Shown piece by piece: positions 10,607 to 20,432 of a stretch of DNA of 58,484 nt. The notes under the pieces are model-generated. The model ran no database searches. It was not told the DNA's origin and saw only the letters and a list, made by a program, of their open reading frames with translations. The stretch lies in NCBI GenBank assembly GCA_018712135.1, contig DVHK01000076.1, forward strand, positions 1 to 58,484. The letters are read 5' to 3'. Made by a program: the position numbers and the translations under genes. Position 1 is the stretch's first letter; every line of letters starts with the position of its first letter. Source of the DNA: Candidatus Coproplasma avicola (GTDB lineage Bacteria > Bacillota > Clostridia > Christensenellales > Borkfalkiaceae).

Positions 10607-10690
10607 TTTATGTCCTTGATTTATCAATACCGCTATCTTGTTTTCGTGACAGTAAATTGTTTTTTTGGCGACAGCCGGAACTATAAAAAG

Positions 10691-11908
10691 TTACGTTCTG
10701 TAATCGCCGTTGATTTTAACGTAGTCGTAAGTCAGGTCGCACCCCCACGCCGAAGCCTTGAAGCTGCCCGACTGCAAATCGATTAAAATGGTCACCTCGT
10801 CCTCGGTGAGCACCTTTTTTGCGAGCTCTTCCGAAAAATCGAGGCCATAGCCGTTTTCACAGACCTTGACAGAGCCCGCGCGCGAATTGAACCACACGTC
10901 GATTTTGCTAATGTCTACGGACGCGCCCGAATAACCTATCGCGCACAGCACCCTGCCCCAGTTAGCGTCAGCGCCGAACATCGCGGCTTTGACGAGCGAA
11001 GATTTGATTACGCTTTTGCAGACTATCCGCGCGGTTTTAAGGCTGCGCGCGTCTTTGACGGTACATTCAATAAGCTTTGTAGCGCCTTCGCCGTCCTTTG
11101 CAAGCATTTTGGAGAGCTTTACCGTGCAGTAATTGAGCGCCTTGGCAAATATATTCAGGGCGGCGCCCTTCGACGTTATCGGTTCATTGCCCGCAAGTCC
11201 GTTGGCAAGAACGCAGCACGTATCGTTTGTCGACTGATCGCCGTCGACCGAAACCATGTTGAAAGAGCTTTTAACGTCATCGGAAAGTACTTTTTGCAAA
11301 ATTTCGGGGGAGATAGCTACGTCGGAAGTGAGGAAAATGAGGTTGGTCGCCATATTGGGGCATACCATGCCCACGCCCTTGGCTATGCCGCCTATTCTGC
11401 ATATCTTTCCGCCGAGTTCAAATTCTACCGCAACTTCCTTTTTTACTGTATCGGTAGTCATTATGGCTTCCGCCGCGGCGGAGCTGTTGTCGCCCATGCC
11501 TTCATAAAGTTCGCCGATATGCCCCTCCATAGGCGCGAGGTCAAGCTTTTGCCCGATGACGCCCGTTGAAGCGACGATGACGTCGCCCGAAGGAATACCC
11601 GAAACGCGCTCAACCATGCCGCACATGCCCTCGGCAATTTCGATGCCGTTTTCGTTACACGTATTGGCGTTGCCGCTGTTGACTATTATAGCCTGCGCAA
11701 ACCCGTCGGTCAAGTGCTTTTTAGTGACAATTACAGGCGCACCCTTTACGAGGTTGCTCGTATAAACACCCGCAGCGCTCGCCCTGACGTCGCTTACTAT
11801 AAGCGCAAAATCCTTTTTAATCTTATTCTTGCGTATGCCGCAGTGCACGCCGTTGGCTTTAAAGCCCTTAGGGGCGCACACCCCGCCGTTTACTTCCTTT
11901 ATATTCAT
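10691..11908 (-). CDS. argJ: Bifunctional glutamate N-acetyltransferase / amino-acid acetyltransferase ArgJ
   Basis: AKGVGMVCPNMATNLIFLTSD autoprocessing motif, IMTTDT. Confidence 0.95.
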   Translation of the reverse strand: MNIKEVNGGVCAPKGFKANGVHCGIRKNKIKKDFALIVSDVRASAAGVYTSNLVKGAPVIVTKKHLTDGFAQAIIVNSGNANTCNENGIEIAEGMCGMVERVSGIPSGDVIVASTGVIGQKLDLAPMEGHIGELYEGMGDNSSAAAEAIMTTDTVKKEVAVEFELGGKICRIGGIAKGVGMVCPNMATNLIFLTSDVAISPEILQKVLSDDVKSSFNMVSVDGDQSTNDTCCVLANGLAGNEPITSKGAALNIFAKALNYCTVKLSKMLAKDGEGATKLIECTVKDARSLKTARIVCKSVIKSSLVKAAMFGADANWGRVLCAIGYSGASVDISKIDVWFNSRAGSVKVCENGYGLDFSEELAKKVLTEDEVTILIDLQSGSFKASAWGCDLTYDYVKINGDYRT

Positions 11909-12000
11909 ACAATAATTTCAAACTTCCAACCGCATAGCCCGGCATAAAGAACGAAAACACCCTTCTCCCGCGCTGTACGATTTCTCTATTCAATTATATT

Positions 12001-12933
12001 TTAACTCAAAAAAGTTGTTTCGTCAAGACCAAGCATGATATTCATATTCTGAACTGCCGCGCCCGAGGCTCCCTTGCCGAGATTGTCGAATACGCTGAAA
12101 AGCGTAATTTTATCGTCGCTGCCGCAGACATAAATTTCAAGCTCGTTGGTTCCGACTATTCTATTTGAAGCAAGATAATCGGGAATATCGCTTTCTTTGA
12201 CGATTTTTATATAATTCTGTCTGACATAGTACTCTGCAAAATACTCTCTCAGCGCGTTTACGCCGTACTTTTTGGTCATCAAAGACTTATGGAGCGGCAA
12301 ACATACACACATGCCTGCGTAATAATCGCAAATTATCGGCGAAAATACAGGAGCCGACGAAAGCCCGCATTGCTGCACCATTTCGGGCAGATGTTTATGA
12401 TGCTGCCCGAGGGCGTAGTGTCTGGGAGAGTCGAGCTCTGCACTCCTCTCACCGCTTTCATACTGCGCAATACCCTTTTTACCCGCACCCGAGTAGCCGC
12501 TGAGGGCATGGCAGACAAATGGATAATCGGCGCCAACAATGCCGGCATTTACGAGGGGTGCGACGAGCGTTATAAACCCCGTTGCGTAACAGCCCGGATT
12601 TGCCACCCTCTTTGCAGAAGCAATCTGTGCCCTGCGTTCAGCCGAAATTTCAGGCAATCCGTAAATCCAGCCGTCGCTCGTCCTGTGCGCGGTCGACGCA
12701 TCGATTATGCGCGCGGCGGGGCTATCCACCATTTCAACCGCCTCTTTTGCCGCTGCATCCGGCAGACATAAGAAACTTATGTCTGCTTTGTTCAGACACT
12801 CCCTCCTCGCGTCTGCGTCTTTGCGCAGTTCTTCGGAGAGTGAAATTATTTTGACGTCATTGCGGACAGACAGCCTGTCGTAAATTTGCAGCCCCGTCGT
12901 ACCCTCTTTGCCGTCTATAAAAATGTTATGCAT
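12001..12933 (-). CDS. argC: N-acetyl-gamma-glutamyl-phosphate reductase
   Basis: NIFIDGKEGTTGLQI, ANPGCYATG catalytic Cys, SGYSGAGKK. Confidence 0.94.
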   Translation of the reverse strand: MHNIFIDGKEGTTGLQIYDRLSVRNDVKIISLSEELRKDADARRECLNKADISFLCLPDAAAKEAVEMVDSPAARIIDASTAHRTSDGWIYGLPEISAERRAQIASAKRVANPGCYATGFITLVAPLVNAGIVGADYPFVCHALSGYSGAGKKGIAQYESGERSAELDSPRHYALGQHHKHLPEMVQQCGLSSAPVFSPIICDYYAGMCVCLPLHKSLMTKKYGVNALREYFAEYYVRQNYIKIVKESDIPDYLASNRIVGTNELEIYVCGSDDKITLFSVFDNLGKGASGAAVQNMNIMLGLDETTFLS

Positions 12934-12941
12934 TTTAAAAT

Positions 12942-14162
12942 TTACTTAATCTTTTTTTCGTCGAGCAGAGCTTTGACCTTTATGGGCAGACCGAACAGGT
13001 TGATGAAGCCCTGCGAATCCATCTGATTGTAGCAATCGTCCTCGCCGAAAGTTGCGATGTCTTCGCTGTAAAGCGAGTTGGGCGAGGTTATGCCCGCATT
13101 CATCACGTTACCCTTGTAAATGCGCAGTTTTACGTCACCCGTTACGCATTCCTGAGTCTTATCGACAAACGCGTCCAAAGCTTCGCGCAGGGGCGTAAAC
13201 CACAGTCCGTCGTAGACGAGTTCACCGTATTTTATTGCAAGATGCTGCTTGAAGTGCATTGTCTGCTTATCGAGGCAGATGGATTCGAGCAATTCATGTG
13301 CGGTATAAAGGATGGTGCCGCCGGGCGTTTCGTACACGCCGCGCGACTTCATGCCGACGAGCCTGTTTTCAACCATATCGACTAAACCGACGCCGTTTTT
13401 GCCGCCGATTTTATTGAGCTTTTCGATGAGCTTGACAGAACTCATCTTTTTGCCGTCGATTGCAGTAGGGATACCCTTTTCAAAGTGAATGGTTACGTAT
13501 GTCGATCTGTTGGGCGCCTTCCAGGGAGAAACGCCGAGTTCGCAGATTTTATCGTAATCGGGCTCGTTTGCAGGATCTTCGAGGTCGAGACCCTCGTGCG
13601 AAAGGTGCCAGAGGTTCTTATCCTTCGAATAATTTGTCTCCCTGTTTATTTTGAGGGGAATGTTATGAGCTTCGGCGTAGTCAATCTCCTCGTCGCGGCT
13701 CTTTAAGTTCCATATCCTCCAAGGGGCGATTATGGTCATTTCGGGCGCGAAAGCCTTGATTGCAAGCTCAAAGCGCACCTGGTCGTTGCCCTTGCCCGTG
13801 CAACCGTGGCAGATTGCGTCTGCGCCCTCCTTTTTAGCTATTTCAACTATTCTCTTTGCGATAATGGGGCGCGCGAACGATGTGCCGAGCAGATATTTAT
13901 TTTCATAAACCGCACCCGCTTTCATCGTGGGATAGATGTAATCTTCAATGAAATCCTTTTTGAGGTCCTCAATGTAAAGCTTAGAAGCGCCGGTTTTTAA
14001 CGCCTTTTCTTCAAGGCCGTCGAGCTCGGTAGTCTGACCGACGTCGCCCGACACCGCGATAACTTCGCAATTGTCGTAATTTTCCTTCAACCAGGGAATG
14101 ATAATCGACGTGTCGAGACCGCCGGAGTATGCAAGCACAACTTTTTTGATTTTCTTTTCCAT
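12942..14162 (-). CDS. argG: Argininosuccinate synthase
   Basis: [35 protein letters not shown]. Confidence 0.97.
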   Translation of the reverse strand: MEKKIKKVVLAYSGGLDTSIIIPWLKENYDNCEVIAVSGDVGQTTELDGLEEKALKTGASKLYIEDLKKDFIEDYIYPTMKAGAVYENKYLLGTSFARPIIAKRIVEIAKKEGADAICHGCTGKGNDQVRFELAIKAFAPEMTIIAPWRIWNLKSRDEEIDYAEAHNIPLKINRETNYSKDKNLWHLSHEGLDLEDPANEPDYDKICELGVSPWKAPNRSTYVTIHFEKGIPTAIDGKKMSSVKLIEKLNKIGGKNGVGLVDMVENRLVGMKSRGVYETPGGTILYTAHELLESICLDKQTMHFKQHLAIKYGELVYDGLWFTPLREALDAFVDKTQECVTGDVKLRIYKGNVMNAGITSPNSLYSEDIATFGEDDCYNQMDSQGFINLFGLPIKVKALLDEKKIK

Positions 14163-14217
14163 ATGCCTTTACCGTTATTTTTTATTTAATCGGGGCGCTT
14201 TGCCCCAAACCTGAACA

Positions 14218-14247
14218 ATTATACAATATATATATAATGTTAGTCAA
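14218..14247 (-). promoter_or_regulatory. Predicted sigma-A-type promoter of the arg operon
   Basis: Minus strand TTGACT-18-TATAAT upstream of argG. Confidence 0.65.
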
Positions 14248-14287
14248 GCGAAATAGCCGCATAAATAAAAGTTTTCGGCGACTTTTG

Positions 14288-14331
14288 TGAATAAATTTGC
14301 ATTAATTCTTAATATAATTTATAAATATTCA
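14288..14331. promoter_or_regulatory. Candidate pair of ARG boxes upstream of argG
   Basis: TGAATAAATTTGCA (14288-14301) and TTTATAAATATTCA (14318-14331), each 12/14 to TGAATWWWWATTCA. Confidence 0.4.
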
Positions 14332-14394
14332 AATATACAATATCTTACGCATAATTATGCGTTTGAAGCCGTACAATGAGAAGTCACACAAATT

Positions 14395-15060
14395 TCAGTA
14401 CATGCGCGCAATAAAAGAATATCTTTTAAGCTGCCTTTCATCGGCGCGGTTTGAAGGATAAACCCTGTCGAGGAGCACGTGAAAAGCGGGCGAATGGTCG
14501 TGGTGAACGGTGTGACAGAGTTCGTGGGCGATTACACAGTCCTGCAAATTGCGCGGCAACATCAGAAGCTTGTAGTTGAACGTGATGTTGTTTGCACAGT
14601 CGCAACACCCCCACCTGCCGCGATATGTTCTGAACGATACCTTATTATATTTAAACCCGAACACCCCGGCAAATTCTTTAAACCGCGCGATAAACTGCCC
14701 GCCGAAACAGCCGACATAAATCTTTTTAAGATTCTTTAAATCCTTTGCGCTCACGTAGCAATCCGAAATGCCGTCCTCACCGCCAAGAGACAATTCATAA
14801 AAACGCCCTTCGACGAGAATTTTTTTCATCGCGGTAACTTCGCCGAATTCCTGCCCGACGGCGCGGTTGCGCGCCATGTTCCTTTCTATCCACTTTAACT
14901 TTTCTTGCAGAAAACTCACTATTCTCGCACGCGAAGTACCCAAAGGACACCTGACAGTGACGGAATTATCGTCGGAAATGCTGACGCACATCGATCGCCT
15001 GCGCGCGTAAATAACCTTACAGTTAAAGCCGCAACAATCAAAGCTGTCCAAATTCGACAT
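14395..15060 (-). CDS. YgjP/M48-like metallopeptidase domain protein
   Basis: HELCHTVHHDHSPAFHVLLDRVYP zinc motif; YRGRWGCCDCANNITFNYKL. Confidence 0.85.
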   Translation of the reverse strand: MSNLDSFDCCGFNCKVIYARRRSMCVSISDDNSVTVRCPLGTSRARIVSFLQEKLKWIERNMARNRAVGQEFGEVTAMKKILVEGRFYELSLGGEDGISDCYVSAKDLKNLKKIYVGCFGGQFIARFKEFAGVFGFKYNKVSFRTYRGRWGCCDCANNITFNYKLLMLPRNLQDCVIAHELCHTVHHDHSPAFHVLLDRVYPSNRADERQLKRYSFIARMY

Positions 15061-15769
15061 GTAGCTGAGCCCTCAACTCGCCGCCATTTCTGCACTCGGC
15101 AACCCAACCGCCTTCGGGCAACTGAGATTTATAGAACAACAATTTTTCGCCGCACTTACATTGTTTGATGTATGAAATTCTGAATTTTTTTACCCATTTA
15201 TCTTTAAGTTCATCAACAGAAAAGGCGTCCATCAGCAAATCAGCATATTTTGTATTGTTAGCATGATTATAATGGTCGTAATCGGAATACGAAATTATTT
15301 TTTCGTATGACGGTTCCGTACTGTCGGCGCGCGGAATTTTCCAACTGTTGAAAGACGTCGAGCGAAACTCATTGTATTCAGTATTCACCCCGTCGAATAT
15401 AGCCGACGAAGGAAGGAGCGAAAAAGTAGCCAGATCGACAAGGCACCACCGCGAAGTACCTACCCCTACCTTCTCTTTGCCGATAAAAAGTTCAAAGTCG
15501 CGGAGAACAATCATGTGCTTGGGCTTGATCGGCCAGGTATGAACGGTGAGAACATCGTCGTACTTAATCGGTCTGAAAAGTTCAACGTACCAATTTGAAA
15601 GAATAAAACCTATATTTTTTGGTTGAAGGTCTTTGTAGCCGAAACCGAGCTCATCCGCAGAGAGGCATGCCGACTCCTGCATGACGGACAAAAACGACGC
15701 CGGACGGATTATATCCTGAAAGTCCGCATCGGTATAGCGGAACTCATAATCTTTGGAATGAAGATACAT
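15038..15769 (-). CDS. Acyl-ACP thioesterase family protein
   Basis: Hot-dog fold family pattern: YTDADFQDIIRPASFLSVMQESA, DYDHYNHANNTKYADLLMD. Confidence 0.85.
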   Translation of the reverse strand: MYLHSKDYEFRYTDADFQDIIRPASFLSVMQESACLSADELGFGYKDLQPKNIGFILSNWYVELFRPIKYDDVLTVHTWPIKPKHMIVLRDFELFIGKEKVGVGTSRWCLVDLATFSLLPSSAIFDGVNTEYNEFRSTSFNSWKIPRADSTEPSYEKIISYSDYDHYNHANNTKYADLLMDAFSVDELKDKWVKKFRISYIKQCKCGEKLLFYKSQLPEGGWVAECRNGGELRAQLHVEFGQL

Positions 15770-15890
15770 AGTTTCCTCTTTTTTTCTTTTATATTACCAC
15801 TTTTAAAATATTAAGTAAAACATTTTGAGCAAAAAAGATGGACGAGATAATTATTATGTCTGGCGTAGTACCATTTATTTTGTAATGATA

Positions 15891-15919
15891 TTGACATATC
15901 AGGCATAATGTGGTATAAT
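15891..15919 (+). promoter_or_regulatory. Consensus promoter for the PadR-like gene
   Basis: TTGACA-17-TATAAT. Confidence 0.8.
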
Positions 15920-15946
15920 ATATACAAAATACGGAGGAAAAACGCC

Positions 15947-18451
15947 ATGAATGACGAACATGACTTCGAAGAAGAACGCGATGAAGAGCGCGAAGAAGCA
16001 TACGGCGACGAGCAGGAAGAACGGCACGACAAAGAAACTGCCGAACAGTCCGCCCACGGCACGATAAGCGCAGATCTCATACGCGGACATATAAATACAA
16101 TTATTTTACGCACGCTTGACGAGCGCGATAAATACGGATACGAAATTATAAACGAAATCGAGGAAAAATCGCACGGACAGTACACCCTTAAACAACCCAC
16201 GCTTTACAGCGCATTAAAGAGGCTTGAAAGCCAAGGTTATATAAAAGCATACTGGAAAACCGACGAAGTTACCTCGGGCGGCAGAAGAAAGTACTTTACA
16301 CTGACCGAACTCGGCAGAGAGTTTTCTGAGAAAAACCAATCTGAATGGGAATATTCAAGGACGGTTATTGATTCGCTCATATCTGACCGCTCGTTTGATT
16401 TTTCGCGCCCCGCCCCCACTTCCGTAGATTTCAATATTCTTAAAAAATCTGTCACGCGCGTTTACACGGGCGCAGGCAGGGATGCCGCAACGGATTACGA
16501 AGATCAGATTGACGAAAACGTCTGCGACGACGATTATGCAAAAAACGACTATACAAGCGAATACAGCGCCATTGCAAACTCGCAGCTGAGCGAAGAATAT
16601 TCCGGACATGCCGTCAGGGATGTCTTTGTAGAACGGCCTGAACGCATGGAAGTAACCGACGGACAGGATGCAAGCGAAGATCATAACGACGTTCCCCTCC
16701 CGGAACAGGACATACAACAGCAGGAAACGGCCGCAACCGAAAACACCACCGAGGAAATTAACCCTCAACCCGAAGAATCCGCCTCTCAGCAAAGCGACGC
16801 CGACCAGGATAAACAGCCGGCAACATACGTTTTCGGGCAGCCTTTACGCAACGATAACGACGATGCTCCCCCTCTCATTATTAACCAGGAGGGCAGCCAT
16901 CCCATATATTATTTCGGCCAGCAACTAAACGACGACGCAAATCCCAAGGCGCAGCCCGATGCCGCGCAGCAAAATCAGCCCGTCACACCCGCTCAACCGT
17001 CCGAAACACAACAACCGTCAGACAGTTATACGGAACAGGACTCGCAGGACATCCGACAGCAGGAACAACCTATTCCTCCCGTTCAGCCGATCGCACCCGA
17101 ACCTGCCGCACCGTACCCCGCGAAACCAATGGCACCCGTTCAGCCAATCATGCCTGAACCTGTAACCAATTATCAGGAGCCGCCTGCACAACCTATTGCA
17201 CCTGAACCTGTCGCTCCCTATCCCGCGAGACCAATGACGCCCGTTCAGCCAATCATGCCTGAACCCGCAAACAATTATCAGGAACAAACAGTCCCGCCGA
17301 TTATACAGGAACATACTCCTTCCTACCCCGCACAACCGATGGCACCCGTTCAACCGAATACGGCTGAACAACCCGCCGCTTATCCCACGCCGCCGTTTAC
17401 ACCCGAGGCACCGTTTTATCCACAGCCTATTGCGCCCGCTCCACAACAAGCTCCCGCGCAGGAAAGATATATTAATCCGGATGACATGCCTTATTCGCCT
17501 TTCGGCGGATCTCAGGATTTCCGTATGCCTTATCTACGCACAGATAACACGACAACGGAACAGCAACCAAATCGCGAGCTTTTTGCAACCCAGCCAATCC
17601 CCGAACAACCCGCAGACACGCGCACAGACGAGGAAAAGCGCATTACACACGAAAATTTCGTCAAACTGATGAACGAGCCGATGACAGACAAGAACATCGC
17701 CCCGAATGCAGACGAAATAGACACGCAAAAACTCATCTACACCAACAGACCCGAAACAGAGCGCGATTACAAAAAACTTGTCGGCAACATGTTTGACAAC
17801 ACAATCAAGCGCGGGGGCTCAATGAGGAAACAACAAGGCGATGTTGCGGAAGAACAACCCGAACAGCCTCAGAATATTCCCGCAGAACAATTTATTTCAA
17901 CGCCCGTCACGCCGGAAGCGCCAAAACAGCCGAGAATATCAACATCCTTGGCGACGGAGACGGTCATCGAAAAAGCAAAATTGGACGGCTTGAAAGTAAA
18001 CATTGCCGCAAACGGCGGGACACATACAAAAAGCGCACGGGGAACAACGTTCAACAAAGGCAAGGCATTATTTATAAGTTCAGGCATTGTTGCCGTGATG
18101 ATGCTGATCGAGTTCGGCTTGTGCATGTTGCTTATGGATCGTCTGCGCGTGGGCGCAATGTATCCCGTGACCATATTGCTGATTGCAGTCGCACAACTTG
18201 CAGTTTTCGGCGTGCTTTACGCAACAGGATACGGCAAAGGCAGCGTTCGCCCGGCAACGCACGGTTATATACTTGTGTGCGCAGTGCTTACGATAATAGC
18301 AATAATTATTGTCTGCCTCGTCAGCTTTTTACTCGACGTCAATATGCAGTCGCTCAGGGACATAGCCGTAAAACTGGTCATTCCAGCAGGCACTTCACTA
18401 TTTATCACTGTATTCGGCGTTTGCTATTACTTTATGAGCAGAACAAAATAA
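15947..18451 (+). CDS. PadR-family wHTH protein with long Pro/Gln-rich linker and four C-terminal TM helices
   Basis: Acidic N-terminus; HINTIILRTLDERDKYGYEIINEIEEKSHGQYTLKQPTLYSALKRLESQGYI..GRRKYFTLTELG (PadR wHTH); ~400 aa P/Q-rich; four hydrophobic stretches at C-terminus; start at 15947 with GGAGG RBS. Confidence 0.85.
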   Translation: MNDEHDFEEERDEEREEAYGDEQEERHDKETAEQSAHGTISADLIRGHINTIILRTLDERDKYGYEIINEIEEKSHGQYTLKQPTLYSALKRLESQGYIKAYWKTDEVTSGGRRKYFTLTELGREFSEKNQSEWEYSRTVIDSLISDRSFDFSRPAPTSVDFNILKKSVTRVYTGAGRDAATDYEDQIDENVCDDDYAKNDYTSEYSAIANSQLSEEYSGHAVRDVFVERPERMEVTDGQDASEDHNDVPLPEQDIQQQETAATENTTEEINPQPEESASQQSDADQDKQPATYVFGQPLRNDNDDAPPLIINQEGSHPIYYFGQQLNDDANPKAQPDAAQQNQPVTPAQPSETQQPSDSYTEQDSQDIRQQEQPIPPVQPIAPEPAAPYPAKPMAPVQPIMPEPVTNYQEPPAQPIAPEPVAPYPARPMTPVQPIMPEPANNYQEQTVPPIIQEHTPSYPAQPMAPVQPNTAEQPAAYPTPPFTPEAPFYPQPIAPAPQQAPAQERYINPDDMPYSPFGGSQDFRMPYLRTDNTTTEQQPNRELFATQPIPEQPADTRTDEEKRITHENFVKLMNEPMTDKNIAPNADEIDTQKLIYTNRPETERDYKKLVGNMFDNTIKRGGSMRKQQGDVAEEQPEQPQNIPAEQFISTPVTPEAPKQPRISTSLATETVIEKAKLDGLKVNIAANGGTHTKSARGTTFNKGKALFISSGIVAVMMLIEFGLCMLLMDRLRVGAMYPVTILLIAVAQLAVFGVLYATGYGKGSVRPATHGYILVCAVLTIIAIIIVCLVSFLLDVNMQSLRDIAVKLVIPAGTSLFITVFGVCYYFMSRTK
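17081..17395 (+). repeat. 105-bp (35-aa) tandem repeat in the PadR-like gene, two clear copies and a degenerate third
   Basis: CAGCCAATCATGCCTGAACC at 17141 and 17246; protein repeat APEPxAPYPAxPMxPVQPIMPEPxxNYQE. Confidence 0.75.
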
Positions 18452-18459
18452 ACCATAAA

Positions 18460-18486
18460 CCCCTCTCTGCCCGGAGAGGGGTTTTA
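18460..18486 (+). terminator. Intrinsic terminator after the PadR-like gene
   Basis: CCCCTCTC-TGCCCG-GAGAGGGG-TTTTA. Confidence 0.85.
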
Positions 18487-18502
18487 TTGTATCACAAAAA
18501 TT

Positions 18503-18532
18503 GCCGCCGCGCAGAAATTTCTGCGCGGCGGC
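18503..18532 (-). terminator. Intrinsic terminator after rny
   Basis: 30-bp perfect palindrome GCCGCCGCGCAGAAATTTCTGCGCGGCGGC followed by AATTTTTG on the minus strand. Confidence 0.8.
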
Positions 18533-18558
18533 ATGTAACATATCAATATTGCGATTTA

Positions 18559-20166
18559 TTATTTTGCGTATTCGACAGCGCGGGATTCGCGGATTACGTT
18601 GACTTTGATCTGACCGGGATATTCAAGTTCGGCCTCAATCTTCTTTGCGATATCCTTGGCGAGGAACATTGCCTGAGCGTCGTCAATCTGTTCGGGCTTG
18701 ACGATAACGCGCACTTCCCTGCCCGCCTGGATGGCATAGCTCTTATCTACGCCGTTAAAGCTTGACGCAATAGATTCAAGTTTTTCAAGGCGCTTAACGT
18801 AATTCGTGCCCGTTTCCCTCCTCGCGCCGGGACGAGCGCCGGAAATTGCGTCTGCCGCCGCGACAAGCACGGCCTCGACAGTTTTGGGCTCGACATCGCC
18901 GTGGTGTGCGGCAATGGCATTGACTACGTTTGCGTTTTCTTTATATTTCTTTGCGAGATCGGCGCCGAGCTGAACATGGGTACCCTCCTGCTCGTGATCG
19001 ACGGCCTTGCCGATATCGTGCAAAAGTCCCGCACGCTTGGCGAGGTTTACATCGAGACCGAGCTCGGATGCCATAAGACCTGCAAGCTGGGCAACTTCAA
19101 TCGAATGTCTGTATACGTTCTGACCGTAGCTCGTTCTGTATTTAAGTCTGCCGATAAGTTTGATCAGTTCGGGGTGAAGTCCGAAGATGCCGACCTCGAA
19201 CATGGCGCTTTCGCCCGCAGCTTTAATCTCCTGGTCGAGTTCCTTTTTAACTTTTTCAACAGTCTCTTCAATCCTTGCGGGATGAATTCTGCCGTCGGCA
19301 ATCAATCTTTCAAGGGTAAGCCTGGCAACTTCCCTTCTTATGGGGTCAAACCCCGACACAATGACTACTTCGGGAGTATCGTCGACGATAAGTTCTATAC
19401 CCGTCGCGTTTTCGAGAGCGCGTATATTTCTGCCCTCGCGCCCGATAATTCTCGCCTTCATGTCGTCCGAGGGAAGGGGAACGACCGATACGGTAATTTC
19501 GGAAGCATGGTCGCTTGCGCATCTCTGAATTGCAAGGGAGATAATTTTTTTAGCTTCGTTGTTAGCTTCGTCCTTGGCGGTCTGCTCGATATTGCGTACC
19601 TGAATAGCTACGTCCCTGCGGGTTTCATCGAGGATTTCCTCAGTCAGAAGATTTTTTGCCTCTTCCTTGGTGAGCTGCGCAACCTTTTCAAGTTCCTGAA
19701 TCATGAGATCATGCTGATGGCTGATTTTTTCCTGAGTGCGCTTGATCTCCTGTTCTTTGTTCTGCAATTCTTTCTTTTGCTTTTCGATTTCATCGTTTTT
19801 CTTCATAATGGAATCTTCGCGTTTGTCGAGGTTGTCCTCTCTCGACTGCAACCTCTGTTCGAACTTATTGAGTTCATTTCTCTTTTCGCGCGATTCCTTC
19901 TCGAAATCCGATCTTAATTTTGATTCCTGTTCCTTTGCTTCGAGTATAGCTTCCTTTTTAAGAGCCTTACATTCTGCGGCGGCATCGTCGACCATCTTTT
20001 TGGTACGCTCTTCCACCGTGCCTAATTTTTTGTCGGTAGATTTTTTATAGATCAACCAACCAAACAAGCCTCCGACGGCGATACCAACGATAAACAACAC
20101 GCAAATGAGCGCGACAGATAAACCGAGGTCCATCGTAGCAAGAAACAGGGAGCCTAAGTTAGACAT
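18559..20166 (-). CDS. rny: Ribonuclease Y
   Basis: N-terminal TM, coiled coil, KH domain ([25 protein letters not shown]), HD domain ([14 protein letters not shown]). Confidence 0.96.
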   Translation of the reverse strand: MSNLGSLFLATMDLGLSVALICVLFIVGIAVGGLFGWLIYKKSTDKKLGTVEERTKKMVDDAAAECKALKKEAILEAKEQESKLRSDFEKESREKRNELNKFEQRLQSREDNLDKREDSIMKKNDEIEKQKKELQNKEQEIKRTQEKISHQHDLMIQELEKVAQLTKEEAKNLLTEEILDETRRDVAIQVRNIEQTAKDEANNEAKKIISLAIQRCASDHASEITVSVVPLPSDDMKARIIGREGRNIRALENATGIELIVDDTPEVVIVSGFDPIRREVARLTLERLIADGRIHPARIEETVEKVKKELDQEIKAAGESAMFEVGIFGLHPELIKLIGRLKYRTSYGQNVYRHSIEVAQLAGLMASELGLDVNLAKRAGLLHDIGKAVDHEQEGTHVQLGADLAKKYKENANVVNAIAAHHGDVEPKTVEAVLVAAADAISGARPGARRETGTNYVKRLEKLESIASSFNGVDKSYAIQAGREVRVIVKPEQIDDAQAMFLAKDIAKKIEAELEYPGQIKVNVIRESRAVEYAK

Positions 20167-20246
20167 GTGCGTTAAGCCTCCTGATGTGATTATTAAAATA
20201 TATAATAAAATCTTAAAAATTTAAGACTGCTATATATCTGTATTTA

Positions 20247-20275
20247 ATTATATACTACAAGTGAAAAAAAGTCAA
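20247..20275 (-). promoter_or_regulatory. Predicted rny promoter
   Basis: Minus strand TTGACT-17-TATAAT. Confidence 0.65.
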
Positions 20276-20315
20276 TTTATTTGTGAAAATACCTTCATAT
20301 ATCCCTTGCTTTTTA

Positions 20316-20351
20316 AAAATGCGCCAAACCAATTTGGTTCGGCGCATTTTT
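20316..20351 (-). terminator. Terminator hairpin downstream of nadE
   Basis: AAAAATGCGCC..AACCAATTTGGTT..GGCGCATTTTT. Confidence 0.8.
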
Positions 20352-20432
20352 AAAAATTATGACTAAAAATCATAATACAAGCATAAAAACAGTAAAAATC
20401 AATAATTATGTCACACATAGTACTATATATAC

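Noticed and set aside
14347-14362. Palindrome ACGCATAATTATGCGT as an intrinsic terminator for the metallopeptidase gene
   Set aside because: AT-rich, no loop and no T-tract; better considered a protein-binding site.
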